NCBI GenBank assembly: GCA_049889215.1
Contig: JBMHDV010000027.1
Span: 1 to 64,000, forward strand
Direction: 5' to 3'
From: UBA817 sp049889215
Lineage (GTDB): Bacteria > Margulisbacteria > Marinamargulisbacteria > UBA817
DNA: 64,000 nt
The position numbers were made by a program, and so were the translations under genes. The notes beneath the pieces are model-generated. The model was not told the DNA's origin. It searched no databases and saw only the letters and a list, made by a program, of their open reading frames with translations. The number at the start of each line of letters is the position of its first letter. Within the stretch, counting starts at the first letter, position 1. This document shows, piece by piece, positions 15,959 through 24,447 of the stretch.

Positions 15959-18036
15959 TTCGACAACTTCTATTTATAATTTTTGCCGCAACCAGCCTAT
16001 TAGGAAATGCGGCAACATTAAATTTAGAACAGCAACAAAAAATAAATCAAATTTTAACCAACACGCTTACCCGTTATCATTATGTAGATCAATCCATTGA
16101 TGATAACTTCTCTAAACGCGTATTTATTCTATTTTTAAAGCAATTAGACCCAAATAAAAACTTCCTTACACTAAACCAAATGGTAGAACTTAATGCTTAC
16201 GAATACAAAATAGATAACGATATAAGAAACAACACCTTCAACTTTTTTAATCTCGCCATTCTTCGTTTTAAAGAACAAGTGCAATATAGCAATTCCATTT
16301 ACAATACAATATTAAAACATCCACTTGATTTAGAAGAAGCCATTACGATTGAAGTTGACCCAGATAAAAAGAAATACGTAAAAAATAATGCAGAGTTAAC
16401 AAAGCGATGGAAAGCCAATACACATTATCAAGTAGCTCAAAATTACATTACACTATTTAAAGAAAAGTACCCCTCAGAAAACACGCTCAAAATGGACAAA
16501 AATCTAGAGGCTGAAGCGCGGCTTAAAACAAAAAAAGAACTTGATCGCCGCTTTAAACGACTTCTTGAAAAAAATGATGTCGATTTTTTTAATGCCTATA
16601 TGGATGCACTAACCCGATCATTTGGACCTCATACATCCTATCTACCACCAGAAGAAAAGGAAGATTTTGACATTAACATGAAAGGTCAATTAGAGGGAAT
16701 CGGCGCAGTATTAAGGGAAGATGATGGCTACATTAAAGTCGTCCGAATTATTCCAGGGAGCGCATCCTGGCGACAAGGTGAACTTAAAGCGGAAGATATC
16801 ATTTTAAAAGTGGCTAAAAATGAATCCGAAGAAGCCATCAGCATTGTCGAAACACCCGTACGAGAAGCGGTAAAACTTATTCGCGGCCCAAAAGGAAGTA
16901 CGGTTGTATTAACCATAAAAAAACCAGATGGAATGATTAAAAACATCCCCATTCAACGAGATATCGTGGTTATCAAGTCAGCATATGCAAAATCAGGAAT
17001 TTTTGAATCCAATGGCAACCAATTTGGCTATATTTATTTACCTTCATTTTATCGAGATTTTGAAAACAATAACAACAGGAATGCGGCAAGCGATATTAAA
17101 GCCGCGTTAACGACGTTTAACCAATCCAATACAAACGGACTGATTTTGGATTTAAGAAACAATGGCGGAGGGTCCTTACGCGATGCAATTGAAATTTCGG
17201 GCTTCTTTATTCCCGAAGGTCCCATTGTTCAAGTCACAGATAGTTATGATCAGAAAGACACCTACAATGATAAAGATAAAAAAACAATTTTCAATCAACC
17301 GTTAATTGTTTTAGTGAATAAGTTTTCAGCATCTGCTTCAGAAATTGTCTCGGCAGCATTGCAGGATTACGATCGTGCAATCATTCTTGGTGATTCCCAT
17401 ACATTTGGAAAAGGGACCGTACAAAAAGTGGTTGATTTAGACCGAATCATTTTTAAACGAAAAAACAATTTAGGTTATCTAAAAATCACCATCCAAGAAT
17501 ATTTCCGAATAACAGGTAAATCTACTCAGTTTACTGGTGTAATTCCCGATATTATTTTTCCAAGTCAAACCGATTATTTAGAAGTTGGTGAAAAAGAGTT
17601 AAAATTTGCTTTTAAAGGGTCTACCACATCTCCATCAAACTTTGAACTATGGACAAACAATCAACTCGAAAAAGATACAGTGATCAAAAACTCATACCAA
17701 CGATTAAAACAAAATCAAGCATCAAAAGCGATCGGCGAATACAATGCTTTTATGAAGAATCAAAGAGAATTATCAACTCGGTCCATTCGATTAAGTGATT
17801 TATGGGAAAATCTACAAAAAGTTAAAGAAAAAAACGACGACTTGGATAACTTATCTGTTGAAAAAACATTTACAAGCTATGCCTCAATTGAACCTAAACT
17901 TGACGACCAAGATGAAACAGAAAAAGAAGAATACACGAAGTGGGTCAAGAAGTTTGATAAAGACCATGTGCTTAATGAAGCATTCTTAATTTTGGCTGAA
18001 ATGAATCAAACAGCTCAAATTTCAACAAATGAATAA
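15955..18036 (+). CDS. prc: Tail-specific C-terminal processing protease Prc (S41 family)
   Basis: 693 aa, close to E. coli Prc (682). A GTG start overlaps the malic enzyme stop. The signal peptide is MIRQLLFIIFAATSLLGNAA. The PDZ domain lies at about 240-320 (GIGAVLREDDGYIKVVRI). The catalytic Ser is in KFSASASEIVSAALQDY (about 460) and the general-base Lys in FGKGTVQKVV (about 485). The long C-terminal helical region is typical of Prc. It degrades periplasmic proteins and trims lipoprotein or PBP tails. Confidence 0.94.
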   Translation: MIRQLLFIIFAATSLLGNAATLNLEQQQKINQILTNTLTRYHYVDQSIDDNFSKRVFILFLKQLDPNKNFLTLNQMVELNAYEYKIDNDIRNNTFNFFNLAILRFKEQVQYSNSIYNTILKHPLDLEEAITIEVDPDKKKYVKNNAELTKRWKANTHYQVAQNYITLFKEKYPSENTLKMDKNLEAEARLKTKKELDRRFKRLLEKNDVDFFNAYMDALTRSFGPHTSYLPPEEKEDFDINMKGQLEGIGAVLREDDGYIKVVRIIPGSASWRQGELKAEDIILKVAKNESEEAISIVETPVREAVKLIRGPKGSTVVLTIKKPDGMIKNIPIQRDIVVIKSAYAKSGIFESNGNQFGYIYLPSFYRDFENNNNRNAASDIKAALTTFNQSNTNGLILDLRNNGGGSLRDAIEISGFFIPEGPIVQVTDSYDQKDTYNDKDKKTIFNQPLIVLVNKFSASASEIVSAALQDYDRAIILGDSHTFGKGTVQKVVDLDRIIFKRKNNLGYLKITIQEYFRITGKSTQFTGVIPDIIFPSQTDYLEVGEKELKFAFKGSTTSPSNFELWTNNQLEKDTVIKNSYQRLKQNQASKAIGEYNAFMKNQRELSTRSIRLSDLWENLQKVKEKNDDLDNLSVEKTFTSYASIEPKLDDQDETEKEEYTKWVKKFDKDHVLNEAFLILAEMNQTAQISTNE

Positions 18037-18685
18037 CGTTATTGTTGATCGTCATTGTAAACGTGCATTTTTAAATACACCCATCAGTAAATCCATTTTA
18101 GAAAACGTATTAGGAAACGCCAGCCACGCCGCTTCATCTAAAAATACCCAACCCTGGGAAGTAAGCATTATTACAAATAAAACAAAAGATCAATTAGTAA
18201 AAATCATGTGTGAGAAATTCGATAAAAACGAATTTGAAGACCCTGACTATGATTATTCAATGGACCCACTCCCTGACGAATTTAAAGCACGTGCACGCGC
18301 CTGTGGGTACGAATTATACAAACTTAAAGGCATTGATCGAGATGATAAGGCCGCACGGTTGGCACATTTTCGAGAAAACTATACCTTTTTTGATGCTCCG
18401 GTCGCTATGATCTTTCATTTACCGATGGGATCTGAACGAGGTAATTTTTTAGATATGGGATTATTCATGCAAAATGTCATGTTAGGTCTAGTGGTAGAAG
18501 GGTTGGGATCCTGCCCACAGTTTAGCATTTGTTCCTATAGCGATACCATTCGCCAAGTATTGGGCCTTAATAACCGGATGATTGTCTGTGGCATGGCCGT
18601 TGGCATTCCAGATGAATCTGCAAAAGTGAATACATTTATACCAGATCGCTTATCCGTTAATAAATATACACAATGGTTTGATTAA
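18029..18685 (+). CDS. Nitroreductase family FMN-dependent oxidoreductase
   Basis: 218 aa. VDRHCKRAFLNTPIS and ASSKNTQPWEVSII at the N-terminus are the FMN phosphate and ring-binding signatures. The middle has DMGLFMQNVMLGLVVEGLGSCPQ and the end GMAVGIPDESAKVN. It would reduce nitro compounds or quinones with NAD(P)H; the natural substrate is not deducible. Its start overlaps prc by 8 bases, so it is the last gene of a malic enzyme-prc-nitroreductase operon. Confidence 0.9.
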   Translation: MNNVIVDRHCKRAFLNTPISKSILENVLGNASHAASSKNTQPWEVSIITNKTKDQLVKIMCEKFDKNEFEDPDYDYSMDPLPDEFKARARACGYELYKLKGIDRDDKAARLAHFRENYTFFDAPVAMIFHLPMGSERGNFLDMGLFMQNVMLGLVVEGLGSCPQFSICSYSDTIRQVLGLNNRMIVCGMAVGIPDESAKVNTFIPDRLSVNKYTQWFD

Positions 18686-18768
18686 TTAAACACTCATCAT
18701 TTAACAAGAATTGATTAAATTCTGTAAGCTATTGCGAATAAAATTTATAAATGTAGTTAATTCGTACA

Positions 18769-18796
18769 TTAAAAGTAATGGTCTAACCATTATAAT
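18769..18796 (+). promoter_or_regulatory. Candidate sigma-70 promoter for the small-protein/kinase pair
   Basis: TTAAAA (18769-18774), a 16-base spacer, and a perfect TATAAT (18791-18796) lie 31 bases before the start of the small helical protein. This suggests the pair is an independent transcription unit. Confidence 0.5.
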
Positions 18797-18827
18797 CGAT
18801 AATTTTTAATAAACATTGGCTAAGTAA

Positions 18828-19157
18828 ATGAATAAAGCTCAAAAAGAAATTAATGTAATATTTAAAATATTAAATGATACGTATCAGTTGATAGTTAAGG
18901 ATACAAAAGAGACCAGGTTCGTATTGAATTATAAAAATAAAATCGGACTTTTAATGGTTGAAGGAGCAGCACTTATTGATCAAAAAAACAAATTATCAAT
19001 AGAAATAGATATGAATAGAAAAACAATTAAACACATACATCAAAAATTGGATTTGAACCTAAGTGAAATCCAAAATTGCAACAATTTAATATCAACTGTT
19101 CTTAATGGTATTTCAAAAAAACATACAACAATTACATCCCTAAAGAAAAAATTATAG
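18828..19157 (+). CDS. Small helical/coiled-coil protein upstream of kinase
   Basis: 109 aa, Lys/Asn/Ile-rich, predicted almost wholly helical, with heptad-like hydrophobic spacing and no signal peptide or membrane helix. Its stop is immediately followed by the kinase ATG, so the two are one unit. Length and helical pattern resemble FlgN-type or type-III export chaperones, but no signature residue proves that. Alternatives are a kinase regulator or an antitoxin-like partner. Function unknown. Like the kinase, it is richer in AAA/AAT codons than the flanking genes. Confidence 0.65.
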   Translation: MNKAQKEINVIFKILNDTYQLIVKDTKETRFVLNYKNKIGLLMVEGAALIDQKNKLSIEIDMNRKTIKHIHQKLDLNLSEIQNCNNLISTVLNGISKKHTTITSLKKKL

Positions 19158-20477
19158 ATGAGAGTTAGTGCAAATAATGGTCAAAGTTTCCATGTAAATA
19201 AAAACAGAATCGGCATACAATTTTTAAAACAAATTTGGAAACTTGCCAGTAAATGTTTGAATAAAGATTTAAAGTCTTGTGAAAAAACAGAAATATCAAT
19301 AAGGCAAATTAGTCTAAGCCCACAAATCACAAAAGAAATAAGTTCAATCGTGCCACAACCTATAAATGAAAATACGAAACGACCTACACATAAAGATATA
19401 AATATTGAACAAACATCTTTTAGAGCGCAAATTCCAATAGAACAAAACCAAAGCAATACATTATTACCCGTATCAAAAATAGGTCAACGATTATTTAAAA
19501 TAGGAGAAGAAGAATTACAATTCGATAAAAATAGTAAATATACATCGGCTGTTGGACAAACCGGCAAAATTAGAGGCCCGGTAGAAAGTGAGCGTTTTGG
19601 CAAAGTCGTTATAAAGCGTGTAAGAATTAATAAAGAACAAGACAGACATTTAGAATTTCAAAATACCGGTGAAAAAGTATCCAATTCAGAAGATTGGAAA
19701 CAGGAGGTTGAAATGCACAAGAAACTTCAAAAAGCACTTGGAAAAAACGTCGTGCAACTATACGGAGTTTCGAATGAAGGTGAAAATAGAGGTAAAGACA
19801 ACGTAATACGAGAATATATGGTCTTAGAGCACCTTGAAAAAACCTTTGAAGAAGGAGTTGAAGGATTTAGCGTAGAAGAAATGAATAAAAAATGTCTTAC
19901 ATTAATTAATTTAATCGAAGACATGCATACAAAAGGGTTTGCACACGGTGATTTTCACGACAAAAATATAATGATTAGAGATGATGGGTCTCTCGCATTA
20001 ATTGACTTTGGAAAAACCGTCAGCAAGAATCATGAATGTTTCGAAGAAGTTAAAGATAGAGATAAAGAATTTTTAAACAATATGTTACCTACTAAGTTAA
20101 TGAATATAGTCGATTTATATAATTCGAAAGACCATTTAAATATCCCCATCTCCAAATTATTATTTGCGAAACTTAACGAAATTGAAAAAGAGATCATTCT
20201 TAAGTTTTTACAACTAGATTTAGAGCAAATGGATGACATTAGTGAAAATTTTCCATCCTTAGCTGATTGGGGAAGTTTAATTACAGAAAATGGCTTAAAT
20301 GATGAATATTACCAATTTACTAGCATTTTTAATTCACTCATGTCTTCTCTAAACTTGGGGGATCGTTGTGAAGATGAGGAAAAAGAATACTGCTTTCAGT
20401 TATTAGAAAATATTCCTAATATTAACGAGAACGTCAAAAATTATGTAAAAGATAGTTTAGGTTTAGAGTCAAAATAA
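19158..20477 (+). CDS. Eukaryotic-like protein kinase with long disordered N-terminus
   Basis: 439 aa. Residues 1-115 are low-complexity and polar. The kinase core then shows an ATP lysine in GKVVIKRV (Lys153), a helix-C-like KQEVEMHKKL (Glu183 or 185), hinge MVLEHLEKTF, catalytic loop HGDFHDKN (His263, Asp265, Asn270; the usual HRD Arg is Gly) and IDFGK (Asp283). All catalytic residues are present, so it is probably active. The C-terminal 130 residues are acidic and unassigned. It has no transmembrane helix or PASTA domain, unlike PknB. The HGD loop resembles Rio/ABC1-type and several bacterial effector kinases. Substrate unknown. Confidence 0.82.
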   Translation: MRVSANNGQSFHVNKNRIGIQFLKQIWKLASKCLNKDLKSCEKTEISIRQISLSPQITKEISSIVPQPINENTKRPTHKDINIEQTSFRAQIPIEQNQSNTLLPVSKIGQRLFKIGEEELQFDKNSKYTSAVGQTGKIRGPVESERFGKVVIKRVRINKEQDRHLEFQNTGEKVSNSEDWKQEVEMHKKLQKALGKNVVQLYGVSNEGENRGKDNVIREYMVLEHLEKTFEEGVEGFSVEEMNKKCLTLINLIEDMHTKGFAHGDFHDKNIMIRDDGSLALIDFGKTVSKNHECFEEVKDRDKEFLNNMLPTKLMNIVDLYNSKDHLNIPISKLLFAKLNEIEKEIILKFLQLDLEQMDDISENFPSLADWGSLITENGLNDEYYQFTSIFNSLMSSLNLGDRCEDEEKEYCFQLLENIPNINENVKNYVKDSLGLESK

Positions 20478-20547
20478 AATTAATCATTAATCAAAACCTA
20501 AATAACGAATGGTTAAATAATAAAGCGACCAATAAATTTAAATAAAT

Positions 20548-20574
20548 AACAGCCTGATTGTATACCAGGCTGTT
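20548..20574. terminator. Bidirectional terminator between kinase gene and fumC
   Basis: A 9-bp perfect stem (20548-20556 with 20566-20574) with a 9-base loop and T-rich flank on the + strand (A/T-rich on the other) lies between convergent genes. Confidence 0.75.
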
Positions 20575-20598
20575 TTAATTTATAAAATATAATTCAAC

Positions 20599-21999
20599 CT
20601 AAATCATCTGTCGTGGGTTCACCCACTCATCAAACTGCTCAGCTGTTAATAATTCCAATTCAAGGGCAGCTTCTTTTAATGTGGTACCATCGGCATGTGC
20701 TTTCTTTGCAATCTTTGCCGCGTTATCATAACCAATATGATTATTAAGCGCTGTCACCAACATTAGTGAATCCTGCAAGTTCTTTTCAATAGCGGCTGGA
20801 TTAGGCTCAATACCAATCGCACATTGGTCATTAAAGCTTCGAATACCATCAGTAAGTAACCGAATCGATTGAAGTAAATTATAAATTAACACTGGGTTAT
20901 AGACATTTAACTGAAAATTACCCGATGCTCCAGCAAACCCAATTGCTGCATCATTCCCCATGACTTGAACTGCAATCATCGTTAGCGCTTCCGATTGAGT
21001 TGGATTAACTTTACCTGGCATAATGCTTGACCCAGGCTCATTAGCTGGAATCGTTAATTCGCCAATCCCACATCGCGGACCAGATGCAGACCAACGAACA
21101 TCATTCGCAATTTTAAAGCAAGCAGCAGCTAAGGTTTTTAATGCACCACTTGCAGCGACAATAGCATCATGTGCAGATAACGCTTCGAACTTATTTGGTG
21201 CCGTTACAAAAGGGTGCCCAGTTAATGCTGCAATTTCTTTAGCAACATTTACATCATAATTATCAGGCGTATTTAAACCAGTTCCAACAGCTGTACCACC
21301 CAAAGCGAGTTCGTATAAACTACCTAAACTTTGTTCAATACGATCATATGCATTACTCAACTGAACCACATATCCACTAAACTCCTGACCCAACGTTAAT
21401 GGGGTTGCATCCATTAAATGGGTTCGGCCAATTTTAACAACATCATTAAAGTCTTGCTGCTTTTGTTTAAATGTATCTCTTAAGACCGCAATCGTAGGTA
21501 ATAAACGATCTTTAATTTCGATCGCTGCAGCAATATGCATGGCGGTAGGAAATGTATCATTTGATGACTGAGATTTATTCACATCATCATTTGGATGAAC
21601 AGGATCTTTCGAGCCAATCACACCACCAGCGAGTTCAATCGCACGATTTGAAATAACTTCATTCACATTCATGTTACTTTGAGTACCACTACCGGTTTGC
21701 CAAACACTTAACGGAAAATGAGCATCCAAGTCACCAGCAATCACCTCATCTGCTGCTTTACAGATTAAGTCTTTCTTACTTTGATCCATCTTTCCAGCAT
21801 CTGCATTAACAATGGCTGCGGCCTTTTTTAATACCCCAAAAGCTTTGATAAGCTCTCTAGGAAATGTTTCCAATCCAATGTTAAAGTTGATTAACGACCG
21901 TGCAGATTGTGCACCATAATAGGCATCAACAGGAACTTTAATATCTCCCATGGTATCCGATTCAGTACGAAATGAGTCTTGTTTAATAGTAGATGACAT
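20599..21999 (-). CDS. fumC: Fumarate hydratase class II
   Basis: 466 aa from ATG 21999, which has GGAGGGT 6 bases upstream; the frame is open 19 codons further. It hydrates fumarate to malate in the TCA cycle and needs no Fe-S cluster. Signatures: QTGSGTQSNMNVNEV, KIGRTHLMDATP, and the superfamily motif GSSIMPGKVNPTQSEA holding the catalytic Ser. With the malic enzyme in this window it links fumarate, malate and pyruvate. Confidence 0.96.
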   Translation of the reverse strand: MSSTIKQDSFRTESDTMGDIKVPVDAYYGAQSARSLINFNIGLETFPRELIKAFGVLKKAAAIVNADAGKMDQSKKDLICKAADEVIAGDLDAHFPLSVWQTGSGTQSNMNVNEVISNRAIELAGGVIGSKDPVHPNDDVNKSQSSNDTFPTAMHIAAAIEIKDRLLPTIAVLRDTFKQKQQDFNDVVKIGRTHLMDATPLTLGQEFSGYVVQLSNAYDRIEQSLGSLYELALGGTAVGTGLNTPDNYDVNVAKEIAALTGHPFVTAPNKFEALSAHDAIVAASGALKTLAAACFKIANDVRWSASGPRCGIGELTIPANEPGSSIMPGKVNPTQSEALTMIAVQVMGNDAAIGFAGASGNFQLNVYNPVLIYNLLQSIRLLTDGIRSFNDQCAIGIEPNPAAIEKNLQDSLMLVTALNNHIGYDNAAKIAKKAHADGTTLKEAALELELLTAEQFDEWVNPRQMI

Positions 22000-22144
22000 A
22001 ATTACCCTCCAAATGATTCGCTTATTATTGTAAACCAGAATAGCCTGAATGAACACTCATATACATCAAAAATAATCCCTATATTTAATAAAACTTTAAC
22101 AGAAGCTTTATACTACTCAAATAGATGAACCCTAGTATGTGAGT

Positions 22145-22648
22145 ATGGGATCAAAAGTTAATACCATACGTCTCGGATCAAGTGAATTTACAATGTCAAT
22201 TCAGGAAGCATATAAAATTGCAACCTCTGGATATATGTATGAGAAAAAAGCCGTTGGTATTGTTGATGACAAAGATAGACTTCAAAAAGAAAAAATTCAA
22301 ACATGGTCCAAAGAATCCGCACAAAAAAAAGCAGATCAAAAACCAATGTATGATACGAAGCCTGTTACACGACAAGCATTCCAAAAATTAGAATCTACAT
22401 TTAAAGCCATGATCAATAGCCCCGCAGCTACCATGAAATTGACTCAGGAAACAGGGTCTAAAAATGTAGAATTTATTCCTTTAATTGCAGCATCCAGTAA
22501 CGCCGCAAGTAATCAAACCGTTAAAAAGCCAATTAACAAAAAGAAAAATAATAAACATGAGCAAATCGATGATATTTACCACATCGATGAAAACAAAGAA
22601 ACAGAATTACTCCTCTATTGGGAATTCCAAAAACAACTTAACGATTAA
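22145..22648 (+). CDS. Lys/Gln-rich protein of unknown function
   Basis: 167 aa from ATG 22145 (GTG 22139 is an alternative; neither has a Shine-Dalgarno). It is hydrophilic, with a basic middle (KKPINKKKNNK) and acidic end, and no signal peptide, membrane segment or known motif. It is divergent from fumC and convergent, stop to stop, with the FlgG-like gene. Function unknown; high Lys, Ser and Gln suggest extended disorder. Confidence 0.55.
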   Translation: MGSKVNTIRLGSSEFTMSIQEAYKIATSGYMYEKKAVGIVDDKDRLQKEKIQTWSKESAQKKADQKPMYDTKPVTRQAFQKLESTFKAMINSPAATMKLTQETGSKNVEFIPLIAASSNAASNQTVKKPINKKKNNKHEQIDDIYHIDENKETELLLYWEFQKQLND

Positions 22649-23467
22649 TTAATCGTCAATGGCTTTAAATAAAAGTTCGTAAGTATCCATGTAACTTTTA
22701 GCCGATTTTGCCATACCTTCACCAAAAGGAACAATCGTTGGCGAGGTCATCATCCCCGGAGGCTCATTTCCCTCCTCAAAATACCCTTGCAAGATTTCAT
22801 ACGGGGCATCTGAAAACTCAACTATGTCTGGATCCCTCATGTAAAAGACAGTCCCTTCAATTGTCCATAACCCTTTCGATGAAGCAAACTTTTGAATTTT
22901 AAATTGATCAACTTCGATGTCATCTTCATAAATAACCCCATACTGATCAACATCCGGTTCACTAGTAGATAAATAAATTCGGCCTTTCTGCCCAAGAACA
23001 GGTAAATGATGGGCAACTGAACGAAGCAAGCCATCTGGATCTTTATAAAACCGTCCATCATGCGTATATAAAGGGACACCATTTTGTGGCTCTAAACAAA
23101 AGAATGTATATTTTCCAGTCACATACATATCCAATGGGCGATGTGAAATGGTGGGCGGAACACGGGCCCAGTCGATAAACTGAATTGGAATGATATTATC
23201 ATCTTCATCTTTATAGGCAACAAACTTATACCGCTTATAACTGGGATTTGAAATATGTAAAACAGCATTTAAGTGAGCTTTAAAATTATGAAATTGAACG
23301 GCCATACCTTCCTTAATGAGTCGATAATCCCGCTGCATTTGTTCGCGTGGAAGGGACCATTCCATATAAGGTTTTTTAGCATGGAGAATTTCGTATCGTT
23401 GACCAGGGTCAGCAATTAAAATTAACGAAAACCATGCTAAAAATAAAAACGAAAATCTAAAAATCAA
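22649..23467 (-). CDS. Flagellar rod/hook-like protein (FlgF/FlgG family, divergent) with signal peptide
   Basis: 272 aa. The TTG start overlaps the trxB stop by 4 bases. The core follows the FlgF/FlgG pattern: PLDMYVTGKYTFFCLEP (canonical PLDxAIxGxGFF), LYTHDGRFYKDPDGLLRS (canonical YTRDGxFxxDxxGxLVT), PVLGQKGRIYL, DQYGVIYEDDIEVDQFKI, and a C-terminal LQGYFEEGNEPP (canonical QGxLExSNV). The N-terminal rod motif is degenerate: SNPSYKRYKF stands in for NLANxxTxGFKR. Unusually, a Sec-type signal peptide MIFRFSFLFLAWFSLILIAD precedes it; normal rod proteins leave through the flagellar type III apparatus without one. No other flagellar structural gene is nearby. Confidence 0.7.
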   Translation of the reverse strand: MIFRFSFLFLAWFSLILIADPGQRYEILHAKKPYMEWSLPREQMQRDYRLIKEGMAVQFHNFKAHLNAVLHISNPSYKRYKFVAYKDEDDNIIPIQFIDWARVPPTISHRPLDMYVTGKYTFFCLEPQNGVPLYTHDGRFYKDPDGLLRSVAHHLPVLGQKGRIYLSTSEPDVDQYGVIYEDDIEVDQFKIQKFASSKGLWTIEGTVFYMRDPDIVEFSDAPYEILQGYFEEGNEPPGMMTSPTIVPFGEGMAKSAKSYMDTYELLFKAIDD

Positions 23468-24435
23468 ATAATGCCTTCGTCAGTTAAATAACGCTCAGCT
23501 TCCAATGCAGCCATACAACCCGTTCCTGCAGCTGTAATTGCCTGTCGATAAATTTTATCTTGAACGTCACCACATGCAAATACACCAGGAATTGATGTTT
23601 CCATTGATGACCCTTTTGTAACAATATAACCCGTATCATCTAAGTTTAATTGCTGATCTAAGAAAGACGTATTTGGCTCGTGTCCAATTGCATAAAACAG
23701 ACCATTCGCATCAATGACATCTTCGGTATTGGTTTGGTTATTCTTCACACGAACCTTCGTCATTAAAGACTCACCCATGACTTCTTCTGCTTCAGTATGC
23801 CACATTATGTTAATTTTCGGATTCTTTAATGCTCGGTCTTGCATTACCTTTGATGCCCTTAAGTGATCTTTACGAACCAGCATTGTCACAGATGAAGCAA
23901 ACTTGGTTAAGTAACTCGCCTCTTCTACAGCAGAATCACCACCGCCAATAACAACCAATGGCTTATCTCTAAAAATAGGTAATGCACCATCACAAACAGC
24001 ACATGCAGAAATCCCCTTTTGCCAATAGCTATCTTCCCCTTTAATATGCAATCGCTTGGCTGTTGCACCTGTAGCAATAATCACAGTATGAGAGTAAATA
24101 TCCCCAAATGAACCTGATATTTTAAATGGGCGCTGAGAAAAATCCACAGTATCAACCGTCTTTGTAAAAATTTGAGCACCACAATTAATGGATTGTTCTC
24201 GCATTGAAAACATCAATTCCGGGCCCATAACCCCTTTTGGAAATCCTGGAAAATTTTCAACATCAGTTGTGGTTGTTAATTGACCTCCAGCTGCAACACC
24301 TCCAGCATATTCACCTTCAAACATGACCGGAGCTAATTTTGCTCGTGCTGCATAAATAGCTGCGGTATGTCCCGCTGGCCCGGATCCTATAATTACTACA
24401 TTTTGTACTGAATTTAATAAATCATTTAATGTCAT
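23464..24435 (-). CDS. trxB: Thioredoxin reductase
   Basis: 323 aa. FAD motif VVIIGSGPAGHTAAIYAARA, redox pair in ACAVCDG, NADPH motif VVIGGGDSAVEEA, and the closing GVFACGDVQDKIYRQAITAAGTGCMAAL. It passes electrons from NADPH to thioredoxin. GGAGG lies 7 bases before the ATG. It is followed, with a 4-base overlap, by the FlgG-like gene. Confidence 0.96.
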   Translation of the reverse strand: MTLNDLLNSVQNVVIIGSGPAGHTAAIYAARAKLAPVMFEGEYAGGVAAGGQLTTTTDVENFPGFPKGVMGPELMFSMREQSINCGAQIFTKTVDTVDFSQRPFKISGSFGDIYSHTVIIATGATAKRLHIKGEDSYWQKGISACAVCDGALPIFRDKPLVVIGGGDSAVEEASYLTKFASSVTMLVRKDHLRASKVMQDRALKNPKINIMWHTEAEEVMGESLMTKVRVKNNQTNTEDVIDANGLFYAIGHEPNTSFLDQQLNLDDTGYIVTKGSSMETSIPGVFACGDVQDKIYRQAITAAGTGCMAALEAERYLTDEGII

Positions 24436-24447
24436 TTTTTTCCTCCA

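Noticed and set aside
19158..20477. Kinase pair as a HipBA-type toxin-antitoxin system
   Set aside because: The small protein has no helix-turn-helix and the kinase lacks HipA motifs; kept only as a remote alternative.
22641..22656. Perfect 16-base palindrome at the junction of convergent genes
   Set aside because: It is AT-rich, has no loop, and arises from two back-to-back Asn/Asp-stop codons; poor terminator or operator candidate.
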